Positions 50,997 to 60,870 are shown, counted from the first letter of the stretch. The stretch is 64,000 nt of DNA from CAVUBL01 sp963739795 (GCA_963739795.1 CAVUBL010000015.1:1-64000); one strand, 5' to 3'. Made by a program: numbers and translations. The notes: generated from the letters alone by a model not told the origin.

Positions 50997-53900
50997 GCGA
51001 CGAGGCGAAGCGCCGCGCGGGCTCCGGAGGTGCCGCGCCTCCCGGCGGGCCGGAGCGGGACCAGCTCGACCTGTTCGGCGCTGGCGCCCGCGCCGCCGGA
51101 ACGCCGGCGGACGACCCTCCCGAGGGCGGCTTCGACGACACTGCCCGGGACGCCCTGGAGCGGGACCGCGAGGCCCGGCTCCTGGCCCAGACCGAGTTCA
51201 CCCGGCCGCTCCTGGTGGAAGCCGGCGCCGGCACCGGCAAGACCACCACCCTCACCGCCCGCCTCCTGGCCTGGAGCCTCGGCCCCGGCTGGGCGGCGGC
51301 GGCGGAGCGGGTGCGCGAGCGCGAGGCGGCGCGCCGGCCGCTGGCGGTCGGGCGGGAGCCGGACCCGGAGGCGGTGGCCGCCGAGACCCTCTCCGGCGTC
51401 GTGGCCATCACCTTCACCGAGGCCGCCGCCGCCGAGATGGCGCGGCGGGCCGGCGAGGCCCTCGCCGCGCTGGCTCGGGCCGGGGATCACGAGCTCCCGC
51501 CCTGGCTGGCGCCGAGCGCCCTGCCGGCCGGGCCGGAGCGCTCGCGGCGGGCCAGGGCGCTCCTCGGGAGCCTCGACCACCTGGTGGTCCGCACCATCCA
51601 TGCCTTCTGCCGGAGCCTTCTGGCCGCCCATCCCCTGGAGGCCGGGCTCCACCCGGAGCTCGAGGTCGACGCCGATGGCTCGCGGGTCGAAGAGATCGCC
51701 CGCGAGGTGGTGGAGGACCGCCTGCGAGTGGCTTACGGCGGCCCGGACGGAGGCGAAAGCGACCCGGACGTCCTGGCCCTGGCAGGCATGGGGATCGGAC
51801 CCGCCGACCTGGTGGAGGGCGCGGTGGCGCTCGTCCAGGCGGGCCTGACGGCGGCGACCCTCGAGGCCCCGGCTTTCGCCCCGGATCGGGTGCGCGAGCT
51901 GCGCGAGGAAGTCGCCCGCGCCGGCCGGGAGCTCGAGGCGGCGGCCGGCGGTCGCCTGGACGGCGCCACCCGGAGCAAGAAGACCCTCGCCGCCCTGGAG
52001 GCCCTGCGAGCCACCCTCCGGGCCGCCGAGGAGGCGGCCGGCGACGACCTCGAGGGGTTCTCGGCCTTCGCCGCGGAGGTGACCGCCGCCTGGCAGGACT
52101 CCCGGGACCGGCTGCGTGACTGGGGCCGAGGCCGCCTCAACAAGACCGAGGAGGGACTCCTCGCCGACGCCGCCCAGGCTCTGATCGAAGCCGCCGCCGG
52201 CCTCTCCACCCGCGTCGAGCATCTCCTGAGCCTCGACCCGGCCCGCCTGGAGCACGCCCGCCACGCCCTCGCCCCGGCCGTGGCCGAGGTCCGTCGCGAG
52301 ATGCGCCGGCGCGGGGTGGTGACCTTCACCGACTTGCTGGCCGAGGCCCGGGAGCTCCTGATCGCCCGCCCGGAGGTTGCCGCCCGGGTCCGCCGGAGGA
52401 TCGACCAGCTCCTGGTCGACGAGCTCCAGGACACCGACCGCCTCCAGTGCGACGTGGTCGCCGCCCTGGGCCTCGAAGGGCCGCCCGGCGAGCGCCCGGG
52501 GCTCTTCCTGGTGGGGGACCCGAAGCAGTCGATCTACGGCTGGCGGAGCGCCGACCTCCGCGCCTACGACGCCCTGCGCCGCCGGGTGGAGGCCGCCGGC
52601 GGCTTGCGCCTCACCCTGTCCGAGAACTTCCGCTCCGTGCCGGCGATCCTCGACGAGGTCGCCCGGGCGGTGGAGCCGGTGATGGTGGAGCGCCCGGGCC
52701 TCCAGCCCCGCTTCGAGCCCCTGGTGCCGTGCGCCCGGTTGGCCGCGGAACCGGGCTTCGCGCGGGAGCCGTGGGCGCCGGTCGAGCACTGGGTCTCCTG
52801 GCTTCCGGACAACGGAGCCGTCCCGGGCCTCTCCGACACCCGCTCGGGCGACGCCACCCGCCTCGAGGCCGAGGCCATCGCCCGGGACCTGGCGCGTCTC
52901 CACCGCGAGGCGGGATTGCCGTGGGGCGATGCGGCGATCCTCCTGCGCGCCTTCTCCGACCTGGACGACTACCTGGACGCCCTGCGCCGCCACGGCGTGC
53001 CCTTCGCGGTGACCGGCGACCGCCAGTACTACCGGCGCCGGGAGGTGATCGACGCCGCCGCCCTGGTGCGCGCGGTGCTCGATCCGGGCGACCACCTGGC
53101 GCTTCTCACGCTGCTGCGCTCGCCCGCCGTCGGCGTGCCCGACGCCGCCCTGGTGCCGCTCTGGGCCGAGGGCTTCCCGAAGCGCATGAGTGAGCTCGCC
53201 GGTCCCTCGTCCGAGGCCCTCGAGGCGCTCCGGGAGACCGTCGAGCGCGCCGCCGACCGCCTGCCGCCCGCCGCCGAGGTGCCGGGGCTCGACCGGGTCG
53301 CCGGCTGGGACCGCACCCTCCTCGCCGCGGCCCACGCCCTCGCCCACCTGCGCCGGGACTTCGCCACCGAGCCAGCGGACCGCTTCGTCGAACGGCTGCG
53401 GCGCCGGGTGCCCATGGAGGCAGTGGCCGCAGCGCGCTACCTGGGGCGTTACCGGCTGGCCAACCTGGAGCGTTTCTTCCGGCGCCTGGGCGCGGCCATG
53501 GAGTCCTCGGCCGGCGACGTGACCGCCGTCCTTCGGGCCCTACGCCGGGGGGTGGCCGAGGCGCTGGCCGAGGAGGAGGGCCAGCTCCAGGGCGCGGCCG
53601 GCGACGCCGTCCAGGTGATGACCATCCACAAGGCCAAGGGCCTCGACTTCGGCCACGTCTACCTGCCCCAGCTCCACAAGACGTCGCCGCCGGAGAGCCT
53701 GCCGTCCATCGCGGTCCGGGAGATCGCCGCCTACGAGGACAACGAGGACGACGAGGGCGGCGAGCGCCGGGTCGAGTACTGCCTGTTCGGGGCGCCCACG
53801 CCGGGATGGGCGGCGGCGGCCCAGGAGGAGCGCCGGGTGGCGGCGGCCGAGCGCGTGCGCACCCTGTACGTGGCCATGACCCGGGCCAAGCAGCGTCTGG

Positions 53901-54928
53901 TACTCGCCGGCGCCTGGCCCGAGGCGCCTGTCCCCCGGCCGCCCGAGGAGGCCCGCTCGTACGTGGGCCTGCTGGGCGAGCGCTTCCGCGCCCTCGCCTC
54001 CGTCGGCGGGCTCTGGGAGCGGTCGGAGGCCGCCCCCGGTCGGGGAAGAGGTCGGGTCGACGCCCAGGGGACGCGCTGGGTGTTCCCGGCACTCGTCGGC
54101 GACTCCGAGACGGATCCCGAGGACGCGCCGGCCGAGGCCGCCGGCGCCGCGGGAGCGGCGGCCGACGTGGCGGCGGTGGCGGCCGGATCCGAGCGGCTCC
54201 TGGAGCGCCGGCGCCGAGCGGCGGAGCGAAGTCGGCGGCCCCTGGGCGGAGCGGTCTCGGCCGAGGCCCACCGGCGTCTGGAGGAGCTCACCGAGCGCCG
54301 ATTCGAGGCGACCCCGGTCGGGAGCGGCGGCCCGACGGAAGACGAGGCTCCGCAGGGGGGCGAGGCTCCCGAGCGCACGGCCGCCCGCGCCGCCGGCAGC
54401 GCCGTCCACCGCCTGCTCGAAGAGCTCGATCTCCAGGGCCCCGCCGCCGCGGAGGTCGCCGGCGCCCGGGAGCACCTCGTCGAGCGGGTCCGCCCGTACC
54501 TGCCGGCGGGCACCGATCCGACGGCGGCGGCCGAGGCCGCCGAAGTAGTCCTGGATCGCCTCGTCCTGGGCCCGCTCCTCGCCCGCCTCGCCGAGCTGGG
54601 CGACCGGGTCGTGGCCCGGGAGCTGCCCCTTCTTCTGCCACCCTTGCCGCCCGCGGCCGGGGGCGAAGGCAGCGGCGGCGAGGGTCCCGTGGGATTCCTC
54701 TCCGGCGCGGTCGATCTCCTCTACCGGGAGGAGGGCACGGGCGCCCTGGTGGTCGCCGACTACAAGACCGACCGGGTAGAGACCGACGAGGAGGTCCGCG
54801 AGCGCGCCGCGGCTTACACCCCCCAGGCCACCCTCTACGCCCGCGCCCTCCAACAGGCCCTGGGCCTGCCGGAGCCGCCCCGGGCCGAGCTCTGGTTCCT
54901 CTGGGCCGGCCGAATCGAACCGGTCTGA
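50993..54928 (+). CDS. addA: AddA-type UvrD helicase-nuclease (1,311 aa)
   Basis: Helicase motifs run in order: VEAGAGTGKTTTLTARL (about 73-89), AITFTEAAAAEM, VDELQDTDRLQ (about 475), FLVGDPKQSIYGWRSADL (about 507), MTIHKAKGLDFGHVYL (about 876) and YVAMTRAKQRLVLAG (about 959). The C-terminal nuclease has ALVVADYKTDRVET (about 1250). This is the complete AddA layout. With AddB it unwinds and resects broken DNA ends before RecA loading, and it degrades phage DNA. GTG start 50993 with AAGGAGGGG upstream; overlaps addB by 4 nt. Confidence 0.93.
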   Translation: MSDEAKRRAGSGGAAPPGGPERDQLDLFGAGARAAGTPADDPPEGGFDDTARDALERDREARLLAQTEFTRPLLVEAGAGTGKTTTLTARLLAWSLGPGWAAAAERVREREAARRPLAVGREPDPEAVAAETLSGVVAITFTEAAAAEMARRAGEALAALARAGDHELPPWLAPSALPAGPERSRRARALLGSLDHLVVRTIHAFCRSLLAAHPLEAGLHPELEVDADGSRVEEIAREVVEDRLRVAYGGPDGGESDPDVLALAGMGIGPADLVEGAVALVQAGLTAATLEAPAFAPDRVRELREEVARAGRELEAAAGGRLDGATRSKKTLAALEALRATLRAAEEAAGDDLEGFSAFAAEVTAAWQDSRDRLRDWGRGRLNKTEEGLLADAAQALIEAAAGLSTRVEHLLSLDPARLEHARHALAPAVAEVRREMRRRGVVTFTDLLAEARELLIARPEVAARVRRRIDQLLVDELQDTDRLQCDVVAALGLEGPPGERPGLFLVGDPKQSIYGWRSADLRAYDALRRRVEAAGGLRLTLSENFRSVPAILDEVARAVEPVMVERPGLQPRFEPLVPCARLAAEPGFAREPWAPVEHWVSWLPDNGAVPGLSDTRSGDATRLEAEAIARDLARLHREAGLPWGDAAILLRAFSDLDDYLDALRRHGVPFAVTGDRQYYRRREVIDAAALVRAVLDPGDHLALLTLLRSPAVGVPDAALVPLWAEGFPKRMSELAGPSSEALEALRETVERAADRLPPAAEVPGLDRVAGWDRTLLAAAHALAHLRRDFATEPADRFVERLRRRVPMEAVAAARYLGRYRLANLERFFRRLGAAMESSAGDVTAVLRALRRGVAEALAEEEGQLQGAAGDAVQVMTIHKAKGLDFGHVYLPQLHKTSPPESLPSIAVREIAAYEDNEDDEGGERRVEYCLFGAPTPGWAAAAQEERRVAAAERVRTLYVAMTRAKQRLVLAGAWPEAPVPRPPEEARSYVGLLGERFRALASVGGLWERSEAAPGRGRGRVDAQGTRWVFPALVGDSETDPEDAPAEAAGAAGAAADVAAVAAGSERLLERRRRAAERSRRPLGGAVSAEAHRRLEELTERRFEATPVGSGGPTEDEAPQGGEAPERTAARAAGSAVHRLLEELDLQGPAAAEVAGAREHLVERVRPYLPAGTDPTAAAEAAEVVLDRLVLGPLLARLAELGDRVVARELPLLLPPLPPAAGGEGSGGEGPVGFLSGAVDLLYREEGTGALVVADYKTDRVETDEEVRERAAAYTPQATLYARALQQALGLPEPPRAELWFLWAGRIEPV

Positions 54929-55099
54929 GGACCGCCGACCGCATGGTGTCCTATCTGCCTGTGGGTCCCCGGAAGCTGGTCCGAGGACAGCCGGGCGGCG
55001 GGGAGGGCTACGCCCGGCCAGGGTGACCCGGCCGTGAGCCGGCGCCGGGAGGGCGCACCGTGAGGGGCAGGGCGGCGGGTGAGGCTGGCCCGGAAGGGT

Positions 55100-55408
55100 G
55101 CTGGGAGCCTGCGCGGCAGAAACGCGCAGTCGCGTTGCGAGCGCCCGACCAGCCTTCGGCCGGTGCCCGCCGGATACGAGGCACCGCGACGCAGGCGATG
55201 CCGAGCCATCGTCGAGGAGCGGGAACGACATAGACGGCGGCTGACCCAAGAAGGGCCGCCGCAAGCCTTCGGGCGCAAGGGGGTTACGGGGCGTCTCCCG
55301 CGTTGCTCGTCGTCTCCGATGTCCCTGCATCGCTTCCTCCTCGCGCCTTGGATCCACCCCGTAAGACCCTCGCGCGCGGCTACGTGTTTCTGCCGCGCAG
55401 ACTCCTAG
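55100..55408. repeat. MITE-2 copy 2 (about 309 bp, inverted relative to copy 1)
   Basis: GGGAGCCTGCGCGGCAGAAA at the left and GTTTCTGCCGCGCAGACTCC then TAG at the right are the same inverted ends as copy 1. The left CTAG has changed to CTGG. The interior is the reverse complement of the 41-kb copy over much of its length, with about 30 bp more. The gap 54929-55602 has no gene. Confidence 0.8.
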
Positions 55409-55602
55409 GCCAACGAACACCGCAGCGCCGGGCTCTGCGAATCGAATCCGACACCCCGCCACTTGGAGACCTCCACCTCAGATGCTGCTCCTCAGGCTCC
55501 CGCAAGACCCTGTTTACCAGCCTCTACGGGTACCGGCCCGATTATCTTGGACACCGCAACGACCGGCACCGTGCTACCCTCTTGGCCTCCAGGAACGAGC
55601 CG

Positions 55603-56121
55603 ATGAGCGATCCTTCCGAACCCGAATCCCCCCTGGTCGGCGTGATCATGGGCTCCACCTCCGACTGGGAGACCCTGCGCCACGCCGACGAGGTCCTCAC
55701 CCGGTTCGGCGTGCCCCACGAGTGCCGGGTGGTCTCGGCCCACCGCACGCCGGCCTGGATGGCGGAGTACGCCACCTCGGCCGAGGAGCGGGGTCTCGAG
55801 GTGATCATCGCCGGGGCCGGCGGCGCCGCCCATCTGCCCGGGATGGTCGCCGCCCAGACCGTGATCCCGGTCCTGGGAGTGCCGGTGAAGAGCCGGGCCC
55901 TCTCAGGGCTGGACTCGCTCCTTTCCATCGTCCAGATGCCCGGGGGCGTACCGGTGGGCACGCTGGCCATCGGCCGGTCCGGGGCCAAGAACGCGGCGCT
56001 CCTCGCCATCGCCATCCTGGCCAACACCCGCCCCGAGCTGCGCGAGGCGCTCCGCCGCTTCCGCGCCGAGCAGGAGGCGAAAGTCCGGGCGGACCGCCTG
56101 CCGCCACCGGAGGAGGCTTGA
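55603..56121 (+). CDS. purE: N5-carboxyaminoimidazole ribonucleotide mutase PurE (172 aa)
   Basis: VGVIMGSTSDWETLRHADEV and VVSAHRTPAWMAEYA are the substrate loops of class I PurE, followed by VIIAGAGGAAHLPGMVAAQT and the PVKSRALSGLDSLLSIVQMP segment with the active His in AHLPG. The enzyme moves a carboxyl group in purine synthesis. Its stop overlaps purK, the standard pair. ATG 55603 is the first start before the conserved text. Confidence 0.95.
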   Translation: MSDPSEPESPLVGVIMGSTSDWETLRHADEVLTRFGVPHECRVVSAHRTPAWMAEYATSAEERGLEVIIAGAGGAAHLPGMVAAQTVIPVLGVPVKSRALSGLDSLLSIVQMPGGVPVGTLAIGRSGAKNAALLAIAILANTRPELREALRRFRAEQEAKVRADRLPPPEEA

Positions 56122-57305
56122 GCCCGAGCGGCCGATCCTCCTCGGAGCCCCTTCCTCCCGGCTCGACGATCGGCGTTCTCGGCAGCGGCCAGCTCGGCCG
56201 CATGCTGGCCCTCGCCGCCCGGCCCATGGGCTTCCGGGTGCACGTCTACTCGCCGGGCGAGTCGACCCCCACCGGCCAGGTGGCCGACGTCGAGGTGAGC
56301 GGCGACTACCTGGACCTGGACGCCGTACGCACCTTCGCCGCCGGGGTCGACGTGGTCACCTTCGAGTTCGAGAACGTGCCGGCGGCGTGCGCCGAAGCCG
56401 CCGCCGAGCGCGCGCCGGTGCGCCCCGCCCACCGGGTGCTCCACGTCACCCAGAACCGCCTGCGGGAGAAGGGCTTCCTGCGGGACGCGGGCTTCCCCAC
56501 GACCCCCTTCGAGGCGGTCCACACCCTGGCCGAGTTGGAGGTCGCCCTGGGCCGCCTCGGCGCGCCTGCGGTGCTCAAGACCGCCGGCTGGGGCTACGAC
56601 GGCAAGGGCCAGGCCCTGGTCGATGCGCCGGCAGGCGCCGCGGCGGCCTGGGCGGAGGTGGCCACCGACGAGGCGATCCTCGAGGGGTTCGTCGACTTCG
56701 AGCGCGAGGTCTCGGTGGTGGCCGCCCGGGGCGTGGGCGGCGAGCTCGCCCACTGGGGAGTGATCGCCAACGACCACCGGAACCACATCCTCGACCTCTC
56801 GGTGGCGCCGGCACCGGTGCCCCCGGAGGTGGCCCGGGAAGCGGTGGAGATCGCCCGCGGGATCCTCGAGGCCCTGGACGTGGTCGGCGTCCTGTGCGTG
56901 GAGATGTTCCTGACCGGCGACGGGCGCCTGCTGGTCAACGAGCTCGCCCCGCGGCCCCACAACTCGGGCCACCTGACGGTGGACGCCGCCGTGACCAGCC
57001 AGTTCGAGCAGCAGGCGCGGGCGGTCTGCGGACTGCCCATGGGATCGACCGAGCTGGTGCGCCCGGCGGCCATGGCGAACCTGCTGGGCGACCTCTGGGT
57101 CGAGGCCGGCCCTGCCCCAGAGGGCGCCGAGCCCGACTGGACGGCGGCCCTCGCCTTCCCCGAGGTCAAGCTCCACCTCTACGGCAAGGCCGTGGCGCGG
57201 CCCGGACGCAAGATGGGCCACCTCACCGCCCTCGCCGACACCCCGGAGGAGGCGGCCCGCATCGCCCTCGCCGCCCGCGAGGCCCTCCGCCGCCGCTCTG
57301 ATTGA
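56118..57305 (+). CDS. purK: N5-carboxyaminoimidazole ribonucleotide synthase PurK (395 aa)
   Basis: The ATP-grasp protein begins IGVLGSGQLGRMLALAARPM, then has VVTFEFENVPA, AVLKTAGWGYDGKGQALVDA (ATP loop), CVEMFLTGDGRLLVNELAPRPHNSGH in parts, and KLHLYGKAVARPGRKMGHLT. All are PurK signatures. It makes N5-CAIR from AIR, ATP and bicarbonate, the substrate for PurE. The start is TTG 56118, overlapping the purE stop; GGAGGAGG is very close, so a slightly later start cannot be excluded. Confidence 0.93.
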   Translation: MSPSGRSSSEPLPPGSTIGVLGSGQLGRMLALAARPMGFRVHVYSPGESTPTGQVADVEVSGDYLDLDAVRTFAAGVDVVTFEFENVPAACAEAAAERAPVRPAHRVLHVTQNRLREKGFLRDAGFPTTPFEAVHTLAELEVALGRLGAPAVLKTAGWGYDGKGQALVDAPAGAAAAWAEVATDEAILEGFVDFEREVSVVAARGVGGELAHWGVIANDHRNHILDLSVAPAPVPPEVAREAVEIARGILEALDVVGVLCVEMFLTGDGRLLVNELAPRPHNSGHLTVDAAVTSQFEQQARAVCGLPMGSTELVRPAAMANLLGDLWVEAGPAPEGAEPDWTAALAFPEVKLHLYGKAVARPGRKMGHLTALADTPEEAARIALAAREALRRRSD

Positions 57306-57363
57306 CCTTCAGGGAACCTTCCCCTACAGTTCTCCCGCATCTATCCGAGCGCGGAGGTTTGCA

Positions 57364-58692
57364 ATGAGTGATCCGAAGAGACGGGTCGGGGCTCCAGGAG
57401 TGCGGAAGTCGGTGAGGGGGCTGGTCGCGGTCACCCTCCTCTCGGGTCTCGCCCTGGCGGGGCCCGGCCTCGCCGCCGGCTTCGACCTGTTCGCCCAGGG
57501 CGCCAAGGCGGCCGGGATGGCCGGAGCCTTCGTGGCCCAGGCGGACGATCCCACCGCCGTCTTCTACAACCCCGCCGGCCTGGCCTTCAAGCCACCGCCG
57601 CCGGCCAAGCCGAAGAAGGTCGCCCTCGGCCTGACGGCCTGGACCCTCAACGACGGCCTCTACCAGGGCCTGGCGCCGGGGTCCGGCGCCGGCACCACCG
57701 GCGACCAGGCGACGTCGTTCCAGTTCCCGCCCCACGCCTTCCTGGCCAAGCCCCTGGGACCCGGGGCGGTCCTCGGCCTCGGGGTGTACACGCCCTTCCT
57801 CCTCGACACCGAGTGGGCGAACCCGGGAAGCTTCGCCGGCCGCTTCGTGAGCACCAAGGCCCAGCTCGTGACCTACGACGTCGCCCCCACCCTGGCCTTC
57901 CGCCTGAGCAAGAGCCTGGCCTTCGGCGCCGGGGCGATCTACCGCACCTCGAAGATCTCCCAGGACCGCAGGATCTCCCTGCCCGACCCGGACACCGGCC
58001 GGCCGATCGACGTGGCCTCGGCCGCCGCCGACACCGACTTCGAGACCGGCTACGGCTGGTCGGCGGGCCTGCTCTTCCGGCCGTCTCCCCGCTTCTCCCT
58101 GGGCGCCTCCTACCGGAGCGCCATCACCACGGACTACAAGGGGGTCGAGCGGCTGACCCAGGTGTCGACCGGCGACGCCGCCTTCGACGCCCTGGTGAAG
58201 GCCTCGCTGCCCCTGGGCGAGGACCTGGCCCTCGCCACCTCCCTCGAGCTCCCCGACATCACCCGCTTCGGCATGGCGCTCGGTCTCACCAAGAGCTTCC
58301 TGGTGGAGCTCGACGCCGAGAAGACGGGCTGGAGCGGCATCCAGGCCCTGGCCTTCACCCTCCCCTCGAACCCGGAGCTGGACCAGACGGTGGAGCTGCG
58401 CTTCGACGACTCCATGGCCTACCGCATGGGGCTCCAGTGGACCGCCGCCACCGGCCCGCAGCTCCGTCTCGGCTACGCCCTCGAGCAGAGCCCGCAGCCG
58501 GACGCGACGGTGGGGCCCTTCCTTGCGGACTCGAACCGTTCCGTCTACACGGCGGGCATCGGCCTCGATTGGCTCAACGTGGCCTTCGCCTGGATCGCCA
58601 ACGACCAGCGGATCGTGACCACCAATGTCGACGGGATCAACGGCAACTGGCGCTCGAGCGCCTGGCTGCTGAGCTTGACGGTTTCCAAGTAA
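57364..58692 (+). CDS. FadL/OmpP1/TodX-family outer membrane transporter (442 aa)
   Basis: A signal peptide (VTLLSGLALAGPGLAAGF) is followed by the N-terminal hatch motif QGAKAAGMAGAFVAQADDPT and AVFYNPAGLAF, conserved in FadL-type transporters. The rest is an alternating beta-barrel pattern (GAVLGLGVYTPF, LSLGASYRSAITTDY-like strands). These porins pass fatty acids or aromatic hydrocarbons through the outer membrane. Length is normal; the ATG at 57364 follows GGAGG. It is a single gene ending before a hairpin at 58722. Confidence 0.9.
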   Translation: MSDPKRRVGAPGVRKSVRGLVAVTLLSGLALAGPGLAAGFDLFAQGAKAAGMAGAFVAQADDPTAVFYNPAGLAFKPPPPAKPKKVALGLTAWTLNDGLYQGLAPGSGAGTTGDQATSFQFPPHAFLAKPLGPGAVLGLGVYTPFLLDTEWANPGSFAGRFVSTKAQLVTYDVAPTLAFRLSKSLAFGAGAIYRTSKISQDRRISLPDPDTGRPIDVASAAADTDFETGYGWSAGLLFRPSPRFSLGASYRSAITTDYKGVERLTQVSTGDAAFDALVKASLPLGEDLALATSLELPDITRFGMALGLTKSFLVELDAEKTGWSGIQALAFTLPSNPELDQTVELRFDDSMAYRMGLQWTAATGPQLRLGYALEQSPQPDATVGPFLADSNRSVYTAGIGLDWLNVAFAWIANDQRIVTTNVDGINGNWRSSAWLLSLTVSK

Positions 58693-58721
58693 ACCAGATC
58701 CCCCCTACAACCCCTCGTTCC

Positions 58722-58752
58722 CCTTCCCTCCCCCAGGGGGGGAAGGGGACGC
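58722..58752 (+). terminator. Hairpin between convergent genes
   Basis: CCCTTCCCTCCCCC, AG, GGGGGGAAGGG is a long perfect stem between the FadL-type gene and the convergent SPOR gene. It belongs to the same repeat type as 45505 and 62990 and probably ends transcription from both sides. Confidence 0.6.
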
Positions 58753-58794
58753 CGCCCCCGGTCCTCGCTCGGCTGAAACTTCGGGAGCTCCGCT

Positions 58795-59325
58795 TCACGA
58801 GACGGGGACGACCACCACGTCCCGGTGCTCGCGCCGGGAGAGCTCGGCGGCGGCGCCCCGCGCTTCCCAGCGGGTCGTGTAGATCCCCACAACGACGGTG
58901 AAGACCGTGGTCCCGGTCGAGGCTTGGACCTCGTTGATCGACGGCTTGTATCCGCGGGCCGTGAGGGCATCGACCAGGGCCTTGGCGTCCTCCTTCTTGG
59001 TGAACGCCCCGACGCGGAGGGTGAAGCGCTCGGTGGCGGGGGCCGGCGCCATGGCCCCGGCCGGCATGGCGATCCCCGACACGGCGCCCGCCGACGGGAC
59101 GGAAGGGGCTGACGGAGCGCCGCCTCTCGCCGCCGAGCCCGATCTGGCCGCCGCTCCGCCCGCCACGCGCGCCCCGGCGGCCCCGGCCCGCTCCTCGGCC
59201 CGCCAGACGCCGACCATGCACCCCCCGACCACCAGAAGCGTCGCCACCAGGAAGATGCCTAGGGCGACCAGGATCACCCCCATGCGGTGGAGGCGGAAGG
59301 TGTACATGGTGTGCTTCGCGCTCAT
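58795..59325 (-). CDS. SPOR-domain membrane protein (176 aa)
   Basis: One span (MGVILVALGIFLVATLLVVG) near the N-terminus, an Ala/Gly/Pro-rich linker, then a SPOR domain: RFTLRVGAFTKKEDAKALVD, ALTARGYKPSINEVQ and FTVVVGIYTTRWEARGAAAE. SPOR domains bind naked glycan strands at the septum. Its start overlaps the MORN protein gene by 4 nt, so the two form an operon. Confidence 0.85.
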   Translation of the reverse strand: MSAKHTMYTFRLHRMGVILVALGIFLVATLLVVGGCMVGVWRAEERAGAAGARVAGGAAARSGSAARGGAPSAPSVPSAGAVSGIAMPAGAMAPAPATERFTLRVGAFTKKEDAKALVDALTARGYKPSINEVQASTGTTVFTVVVGIYTTRWEARGAAAELSRREHRDVVVVPVS

Positions 59326-60200
59326 CGGGCTCCCGAGCGCGGGCGGCCCCGGTCGTCGTGGGGCACGGGCTCGCCCGCCGGCTCGCCGTCCTCGAAGCGG
59401 GCGGTCTCCTCCACCGTGCCGTCGCGGCGGTAGCGGGTCTTCTCGCCGTGGGGCTTGCCGGCGCGGTACGGGGTGCGCTCGCGCACCCGGCCGTCGTCGT
59501 AGTAGTCCACCACCTCCCCCTCGAGGAGTCCCCCGGCGTATTCGGCAGTGCGCACGGTGTTTCCGGCCGGGTCCAGCCACTCCGCCGGGCCGTCGAGCTT
59601 GTCGGTGCGATAGGTCATGCGGGAGGTCGGATGGCCGAGCTCGTCGAAGGTCTCCATGGGACCGTCCCGCAGGCCCGCGCGGTACTCGATCCGGGCCTGG
59701 AGCACGCCGGCGGCGGCGATCTCCGCCGGCCCGTCGAGGCGACCGGCCTTGTAGGCCAGGCGCTGCTCCATCCGCCCTTCATCGTCCAGGGTCACGAGCT
59801 CGCCGTCCAGGAGGCCGTCCTTGAACGAGGAGCGCTCGCGCACCCGCCCGGTCTCGTCCCGGGTCACCGCCTCGCCGTGGAGGACGCCGGCCCGGAAGTG
59901 TTCCTCGCGGACCGGGCGGCCCGTCTCGTCGTAGGTGGTCGACGGGCCGTCGAGGCGGCCGTCGCGAAGCTGGTGGCGGGCGAGGATACGGCCCTCTTCG
60001 TCCCGCGATTCGACCTCCTGGGGGACTTCCTGGCCTGCCTCCTCGGGGGCGTCCGGGTCAGGGCCCTTCGGGGCGTCCGGGTCAGGGCCCTTCGGGGCGT
60101 CCGGGTCAGGGCCCTTCGGGGCCTGGTAGCCCCAGTCCGCGTCGTCGCCGGAGGCGCCGGTCGACGACCGGCGTTCGGAGGGGGAACCGGGCTCGCTCAT
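59322..60200 (-). CDS. MORN/YwqK-type repeat protein (292 aa)
   Basis: About eleven repeats of the form DGPxxxYDExGRxxxxxxY run from residue 70 (DGPSTTYDETGRPVREEHF, HGEAVTRDETGRVRERSSFK). The N-terminus holds a three-fold 8-residue repeat, GPDPDAPK, encoded by near-perfect 24-bp repeats at about 60053-60120. MORN repeat proteins are widespread and some sit beside type VI or contact-dependent toxins as immunity or accessory proteins. Divergent from the PAAR gene. Confidence 0.85.
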   Translation of the reverse strand: MSEPGSPSERRSSTGASGDDADWGYQAPKGPDPDAPKGPDPDAPKGPDPDAPEEAGQEVPQEVESRDEEGRILARHQLRDGRLDGPSTTYDETGRPVREEHFRAGVLHGEAVTRDETGRVRERSSFKDGLLDGELVTLDDEGRMEQRLAYKAGRLDGPAEIAAAGVLQARIEYRAGLRDGPMETFDELGHPTSRMTYRTDKLDGPAEWLDPAGNTVRTAEYAGGLLEGEVVDYYDDGRVRERTPYRAGKPHGEKTRYRRDGTVEETARFEDGEPAGEPVPHDDRGRPRSGAR

Positions 60201-60301
60201 GGGAGCCTCCGAGTATACTGCCCGCAGATGCGCAATCGAGGAAGTCTTGGCGCCGCGGCCCCGCGCCGCCGCAGCCGCGGTTCCGGATGGAGGCGGCGGC
60301 G

Positions 60302-60688
60302 ATGAGCCCGCCGGCCGCCCGCCTCGGCGACATGGTGCTCCAGAGCTCCCCCCACTGCCACGCCCCGATCCACCCGCCGGCGCTGGTGCCCACTCCGGTG
60401 CCCCATCCGGCCCTCCCCTTGAACATCGTCAAGGGCGCGGCGACGGTGATGATCGGCGGCATGCCGGCGGCCCGCGTGATGGACATCACGAGGCCGTGCA
60501 CCCTGCCGGCCTGCGTGCCCGCCGGGCCGGGGATGATCGCCAAGGGCTCGGTCACCGTGCTGGTGGAGAGCTTCCCCGCCGCTCGTGCCGGAGACATGAC
60601 CAATCACCCGACCTGCGTGGCGCCGATCCCAGGGCCGGTGGGCAACGTGCTACCTCCTTGCTGCCCCACGGTGATGATCGGCGGGTAG
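60302..60688 (+). CDS. PAAR-domain spike-tip protein (128 aa)
   Basis: Repeating MPAARVMDITRPCTLPACVP and FPAARAGDMTNHPTCVAPIP segments with conserved His and Cys (SPHCHAPIHPP, CCPTVMIGG) are the metal-held PAAR cone that sharpens type VI and related injection needles. No effector domain is fused. ATG 60302 follows GGAGG. The stop TAG (60686-60688) is not native: it lies in the end of MITE-1 copy C, so the protein ends at IGG where the element inserted, and the original C-terminus may have been longer. Confidence 0.88.
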   Translation: MSPPAARLGDMVLQSSPHCHAPIHPPALVPTPVPHPALPLNIVKGAATVMIGGMPAARVMDITRPCTLPACVPAGPGMIAKGSVTVLVESFPAARAGDMTNHPTCVAPIPGPVGNVLPPCCPTVMIGG

Positions 60689-60867
60689 CCTGGACTCTTC
60701 ATGATCCAGCTACTGCGAGCCGCAATTGCACGCAATCTCGGGGCGTGCTCGCTCTTCGCTCCTCGATGTGCGTTCGAGTACGCCTGCGTCGGTCATCACT
60801 GCGCAGCCTCCGATCTCACGCACACTTGCGGCTCTCGCTACGCCGTCTCATGAAGAGTCCAGGCTAG
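60685..60867. repeat. MITE-1 copy C (183 bp)
   Basis: GTAG-CCTGGACTCTTCATGA at the left (60685) and TCATGAAGAGTCCAGG-CTAG at the right (ending 60867). The left CTAG has one change. The ends carry matching changes (CTCTTC / GAAGAG), as expected for a folded element kept by compensation. It separates PAAR from the methyltransferase. Confidence 0.88.
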
Positions 60868-60870
60868 GCC

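Noticed and set aside
47246..54928. 2,560-codon plus-strand frame spanning addB and addA
   Set aside because: Over addB it is a shadow frame rich in Arg/Pro/Gly; only the part after 50993 is addA.
60053..60120. Short tandem 24-bp repeats as a possible CRISPR-like array
   Set aside because: The units are adjacent with no spacers and lie in frame in the MORN protein gene, coding for GPDPDAPK.
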